Part shown: piece by piece, positions 61,095-64,000 of the stretch
Layout: each line of letters starts with the position of its first letter
Position numbering within the stretch: position 1 is the stretch's first letter
Assembly: GCF_010682105.1 (NCBI RefSeq)
Contig: NZ_JAAGWH010000003.1
Location: 1-64,000 of the forward strand
From: Modestobacter muralis
Lineage (GTDB): Bacteria; Actinomycetota; Actinomycetes; Mycobacteriales; Geodermatophilaceae
DNA: 64,000 nucleotides
Direction of reading: 5' to 3'
Notes under the pieces: model-generated
Databases searched by the model: none
Told to the model about the DNA's origin: nothing
What the model saw: the letters and a program-made list of their open reading frames with translations, nothing else
Translations under genes and position numbers: made by a program

Positions 61095-62921
61095 ATGGCG
61101 CACACCCGGCACGACGCCCTGCAGCTCCCGCTGCCGTTTCCGGCGACCCGCCGGCAGCGCGTCGAGCACGGCGCCCGCCGGGCCGGTGACCTGGCCGCCG
61201 CGGCGCTGCACCTCCTCGTGCGCTGGGTGCTGCGGATCGCGCTGCCGCTGGTCTGCGCGGCCGCGGCGCTGCAGGCCTTCCCGTACCACGCGACCGTGCA
61301 GGGCGTGCCCTTCGAGGTGCAGGGCTCGCTGTTCTCCCGGCCCGGGCTGAGCGCGGACACCACGCTGGGCAGCTGGGAGTTCCCCACGGTCAGCGGCGTG
61401 CCGTTCGGGGTGCACATCAGCCCCGAGGACGTCGACGTCCTGGCGCTGACCAAGCTGGCCGGCGGCGACGTCCCCAGCTTCGTGCAGCGGCTGCAGGCCG
61501 ACCTGACCGGGCAGGCGCCGGAGATCATCGGCTGGCTGGTGGCCGAGTTCCTGCTCGGCCTGGCCGTCGGGCTGGCCATCGCCGCGGCGGTGAACATGTC
61601 GGTGCGGTACCTGCGCGGGTGGCCGCGCCGGGCCGGCGAGCTGCGGCGGCGGGTCCGCCAGGCCGGCACGGCCGCCCTGGTCACGCTGGCCGTGGCCGCC
61701 TACGGGGCGCTGAGCTACAACCCGAACTGGGTCCGGGAGTCCCAGCTCACCGGCACGCTGGCCGCCGCGCAGCTGTTCCCCAGCGAGCTGAGCGCCTACT
61801 ACTCCCAGCAGTCCAAGGCCTTCGACGTGCTCGGCTCGGTCGTGGGCATCCAGGCGGCGCTGCAGGCGCAGATCGAGGACGACCAGACGCCGGAGACGGC
61901 ACTGCAGATCATGACGATCGCCGACATGCACCTGGCCGCGAACTACCCGCTGGTGGCCCGGTACGCGGCCAACTACGACGTCGACCTGATCGTCAACGCC
62001 GGCGACGAGAGCGAGTTCGGCACCGCGGCCGAGCTGACGCCGTCCTACCTCGACGCCGTGCGGTCGCTCACCGACACCACCCCGATGCTGTGGATCGCCG
62101 GCAACCACGACTCGCCGGCGACCGCGCAGGTGATGCGCGGCATCCCCGGGGTCACCGTGCTCGGCACCAAGACGACGCTGGGCGGCGGCGGGTACCGGGT
62201 CACCGCCGGGGTGGTCGACGCCTTCGGGCTGACCATCGCCGGGCTGTCCGACCCCCGGGTCTACGGCGCGACCGGGCCCTACGGCGCCGACGACGCCTCG
62301 GTGGTCGAGCCGCTGCAGCGGGAGACGGTGCGCGCCGCCGTCGGCTCCGCGGAGGAGGACGCCGAGGCCACCACGTCGGCCGCCCGGTCGTCGGCCGCCG
62401 CCTCGTCCGCGGCTGCCCCCTCGTCGTCGGACGCGGCGCCGACGGGCGACGTGCCCGCCGAGGCACGGCCGATCGACCTGTTCGCCGTCCACGAGCCGGT
62501 CGCCGCCGAGGAGCTGCGCGAGGTGCTGCCCGACCGCGTCCGCCAGACCGTCTCCGGCCACGTGCACGCCCAGAACGACAGCGACGACGTGCAGGCCGGC
62601 GACGCCACGATCGACCTGGTCGAGGGGTCCACCGGTGCCGGCGGGCTGGACAACCTCGTGCGCGGCACCGAGCGGCCGCCGATCGAGTTCAGCATCGAGT
62701 CGGTGTCGGCGGACTGCCAGTTCACCCGGGTGGTGCGCTTCTCGATCGCGTCGGCTGCGCCCGTGCTCGGCGGCGCCCCCGAGGACGTGACCACCCCGCA
62801 GGCGTTCGGCGACGACGTCACCGCCTCGACGCTGTACTTCCGGCCGCAGGACGTCGCCCCGGACCGGGTGTGCGGCCCCGAGCTCGGCGTGGGCCCCGAG
62901 GAGCCCTGGCCGGGCAGCTGA
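61095..62921 (+). CDS. Metallophosphoesterase, membrane-anchored
   Basis: A 608-residue protein. N-terminal membrane helices (AAALHLLVRWVLRIALPLVC, and EFLLGLAVGLAIAAAVNM near residue 155) precede the calcineurin-like domain. That domain starts at MTIADMHLAANYP (Asp-x-His) near residue 275, with LIVNAGDESEF, WIAGNHDSPATA and TVSGHVHAQND, a full metal set. An Ala/Ser-rich insertion lies near residue 430. The site is probably extracytoplasmic. ATG 61095 follows GGGGGC; ATG 61083 is also in frame. Confidence 0.82.
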   Translation: MAHTRHDALQLPLPFPATRRQRVEHGARRAGDLAAAALHLLVRWVLRIALPLVCAAAALQAFPYHATVQGVPFEVQGSLFSRPGLSADTTLGSWEFPTVSGVPFGVHISPEDVDVLALTKLAGGDVPSFVQRLQADLTGQAPEIIGWLVAEFLLGLAVGLAIAAAVNMSVRYLRGWPRRAGELRRRVRQAGTAALVTLAVAAYGALSYNPNWVRESQLTGTLAAAQLFPSELSAYYSQQSKAFDVLGSVVGIQAALQAQIEDDQTPETALQIMTIADMHLAANYPLVARYAANYDVDLIVNAGDESEFGTAAELTPSYLDAVRSLTDTTPMLWIAGNHDSPATAQVMRGIPGVTVLGTKTTLGGGGYRVTAGVVDAFGLTIAGLSDPRVYGATGPYGADDASVVEPLQRETVRAAVGSAEEDAEATTSAARSSAAASSAAAPSSSDAAPTGDVPAEARPIDLFAVHEPVAAEELREVLPDRVRQTVSGHVHAQNDSDDVQAGDATIDLVEGSTGAGGLDNLVRGTERPPIEFSIESVSADCQFTRVVRFSIASAAPVLGGAPEDVTTPQAFGDDVTASTLYFRPQDVAPDRVCGPELGVGPEEPWPGS

Positions 62922-63085
62922 CCTGCGCGGCGCCTCCTGCCGCGGGATGACCGGCACCCCCTCCCAGGGGTGGACCCGCGGCCGCCCCGGAGTCACTCCC
63001 CAGGGCGATCACAAGATCGTCTTCGGCCCGGATGCTGGACGTGTGCCCCGGTCGGGGCGGTGCGGTGCCCGGGAGGAGGAAGTCG

Positions 63086-63844
63086 ATGGCGTCAGGTCTG
63101 CTGGACAGCCCGGAGGTGAGCCGGCCGCCGGTGCGCGCCCGCCGGGGCCGTCTGCGCCGCGGTCTGCGCCGGGTGCTCGTGGCCCTCCTCGCCACGCTGG
63201 CGCTCGCCCTCGGCGTCGGTTGGCTGGTCACGCCCTCGGTCGACGACGCCCCGGAGCGGGTCACCGCCTTCCTGATGGAGCACCAGGCGCCGGCGCTGAC
63301 CGTCGCGCCGGCACCGGAGCTGCTGGCGGCCCTCGTCGCCACCGAGGACAGCAGCTTCCACACCAACCCCGGCATCAGCCCGACCGGCGTCGTCCGCTCC
63401 TTCCGCGGCCTGGTCACCGGCACCGACGAGGGCGGGTCGACGCTGTCGCAGCAGCTGGCCAAGAACCTCTACCTGGACGGGCGCAACGGACCGGCGCAGA
63501 AGGCCGAGGCCGTCGTCCTGGCCCTCAAGCTCGACGGGGCGTACAGCGAGACCGAGCTGCTCGAGATGTACCTGGACGACGGCTACTACGGCCACGGATT
63601 CCACGGCCTCACCGCCGCCACGCAGGGCTACTTCGGGCTCGCCCCCGACGAGCTGACCTGGGCGCAGGCCTCGCTGCTGGCCGGGCTGTTCCAGGCCCCG
63701 ACCGCCTACGACCCGCTGGTGCACCCCGAGCTCGCCCGCGAGCGCCAGGCGCACGTGCTCGACCGGCTGGTCGACGTCGGCGACCTGACGCAACGCCAGG
63801 CCGCCGACGTCGCCGACGACGACTGGGGCCTGGTCGCCGGCTGA
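63086..63844 (+). CDS. mtgA: Monofunctional peptidoglycan glycosyltransferase (GT51)
   Basis: A 252-residue protein. An N-terminal membrane anchor (RVLVALLATLALALGVGWLVT near residue 30) precedes the transglycosylase domain. Catalytic Glu motif ATEDSSFHTNPGISPTGVV is near residue 91, GGSTLSQQLAKNLYL near residue 120, and LLEMYLDDGYYGHGFHGL with AQASLLAGLFQAPTAYDP are later family blocks. It has no transpeptidase domain. ATG 63086 follows GGGAGGAGGAAG. It polymerises lipid II. Confidence 0.88.
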   Translation: MASGLLDSPEVSRPPVRARRGRLRRGLRRVLVALLATLALALGVGWLVTPSVDDAPERVTAFLMEHQAPALTVAPAPELLAALVATEDSSFHTNPGISPTGVVRSFRGLVTGTDEGGSTLSQQLAKNLYLDGRNGPAQKAEAVVLALKLDGAYSETELLEMYLDDGYYGHGFHGLTAATQGYFGLAPDELTWAQASLLAGLFQAPTAYDPLVHPELARERQAHVLDRLVDVGDLTQRQAADVADDDWGLVAG

Positions 63845-63845
63845 G

Positions 63846-63875
63846 CGCCGGCGGCGTCCGGGGACGCCGCCGGCG
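63846..63875. terminator. Terminator between the glycosyltransferase and rtcB genes
   Basis: CGCCGGCGGCGTCC at 63846-63859 is the exact reverse complement of GGACGCCGCCGGCG at 63862-63875. With only two unpaired bases it folds as a slightly shorter stem. It lies between convergent ends. Confidence 0.75.
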
Positions 63876-63876
63876 T

Positions 63877-64000
63877 TCAGTTGCCCTTGACGTTGACGAC
63901 CTGGCGCAGGGTGTGCCGGACCTCCACCAGGTCGGCGGCGTCGGCCATGACCTGGTCGATCGGCTTGTAGGCGTCGGGGTGCTCGTCGAGGAACGCGTCG
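63877..64000 (-). CDS. rtcB: RNA-splicing ligase RtcB, C-terminal fragment at window edge
   Basis: The frame from 64000 back to TGA at 63877-63879 encodes DAFLDEHPDAYKPIDQVMAD and then LVEVRHTLRQVVNVKGN. This is the invariant C-terminal block of RtcB (AYKxID...HTLRQVVxVKG). The rest of the gene lies outside the window. RtcB joins RNA 2',3'-cyclic phosphate and 5'-OH ends. Confidence 0.85.
   Translation of the reverse strand, partial: DAFLDEHPDAYKPIDQVMADAADLVEVRHTLRQVVNVKGN

Noticed and set aside
1-64000. CRISPR arrays, tRNA or rRNA genes, prophage structural genes
   Set aside because: No evenly spaced direct repeats, cloverleaf-like sequence or phage capsid, tail or integrase frames were seen on either strand.

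Overview
The window is high-GC DNA in which coding strands favour G or C at third positions and GTG starts and GTGA or ATGA stop/start overlaps are common. It carries actinobacterial families (Excalibur-tailed nuclease, actinobacterial NlpC/P60, DUF4234, large Ter clusters). I read it as a chromosomal piece of a free-living actinomycete. A member of the Geodermatophilaceae is plausible but is inference only.

Layout. (1) 1-16.5 kb is a defence island. On the minus strand drmD, drmMI, drmA, drmB, drmC and vsr lie head to tail with 1-7 base overlaps and read as one operon, a complete class 1 DISARM system. At its far end are a cytosine-5 methyltransferase on the plus strand, converging on and overlapping vsr, and a divergent HNH endonuclease. 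These two look like a restriction-modification pair grafted onto DISARM. (2) 16.6-18.7 kb holds an EcsC-family gene, a zinc-finger stub cut by an IS3-family element, and the element itself. (3) 18.7-27.8 kb is mixed housekeeping and accessory DNA: an AraC regulator with a divergent hydrolase/metallo-hydrolase pair, a NERD protein, a membrane-anchored thermonuclease, HhH and DUF4234 membrane proteins, a chimeric pseudogene, a glyoxalase-fold protein and an esterase. (4) 27.8-38 kb has zinc-ribbon proteins, an AbiE-like toxin-antitoxin pair with its own operator, an ethanolamine-type permease, a secreted-type HNH/Excalibur nuclease, a tandem pair of membrane GGDEF and GGDEF-EAL enzymes, and a DUF5925-type AAA ATPase. 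(5) 38-48 kb has a 1788-residue protein that resembles a helicase/nuclease with lost active sites, a GH63 glucosidase, a MerR/SnoaL pair and an NlpC/P60 peptidase. (6) 48.3-59.2 kb is a large tellurite-type stress cluster: six TerD-superfamily proteins, TelA and an XpaC-like protein, followed by a tightly coupled four-gene enzyme operon (HpcH/HpaI-like lyase, two phosphoribosyltransferase-type proteins, HAD phosphatase) of the kind predicted to make a nucleoside-like metabolite. (7) 59.5-64 kb has a membrane protein, a zinc-ribbon/McrB-N-like protein, a metallophosphoesterase, a peptidoglycan glycosyltransferase and the C-terminal end of rtcB.

How the parts work together. DISARM plus the Dcm/Vsr/HNH group would mark and protect self DNA and attack incoming DNA. 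The AbiE-like pair and possibly EcsC and the NERD protein add to the defence content. The Ter cluster is a separate membrane and metal stress module whose enzymes are transcribed in the same direction as the TerD proteins. No tRNA, rRNA or CRISPR array was seen. Intergenic gaps are short. The two longest without a real gene are 25950-26476 (terminator plus chimeric gene relic) and 48041-48372 (presumed ter promoter).
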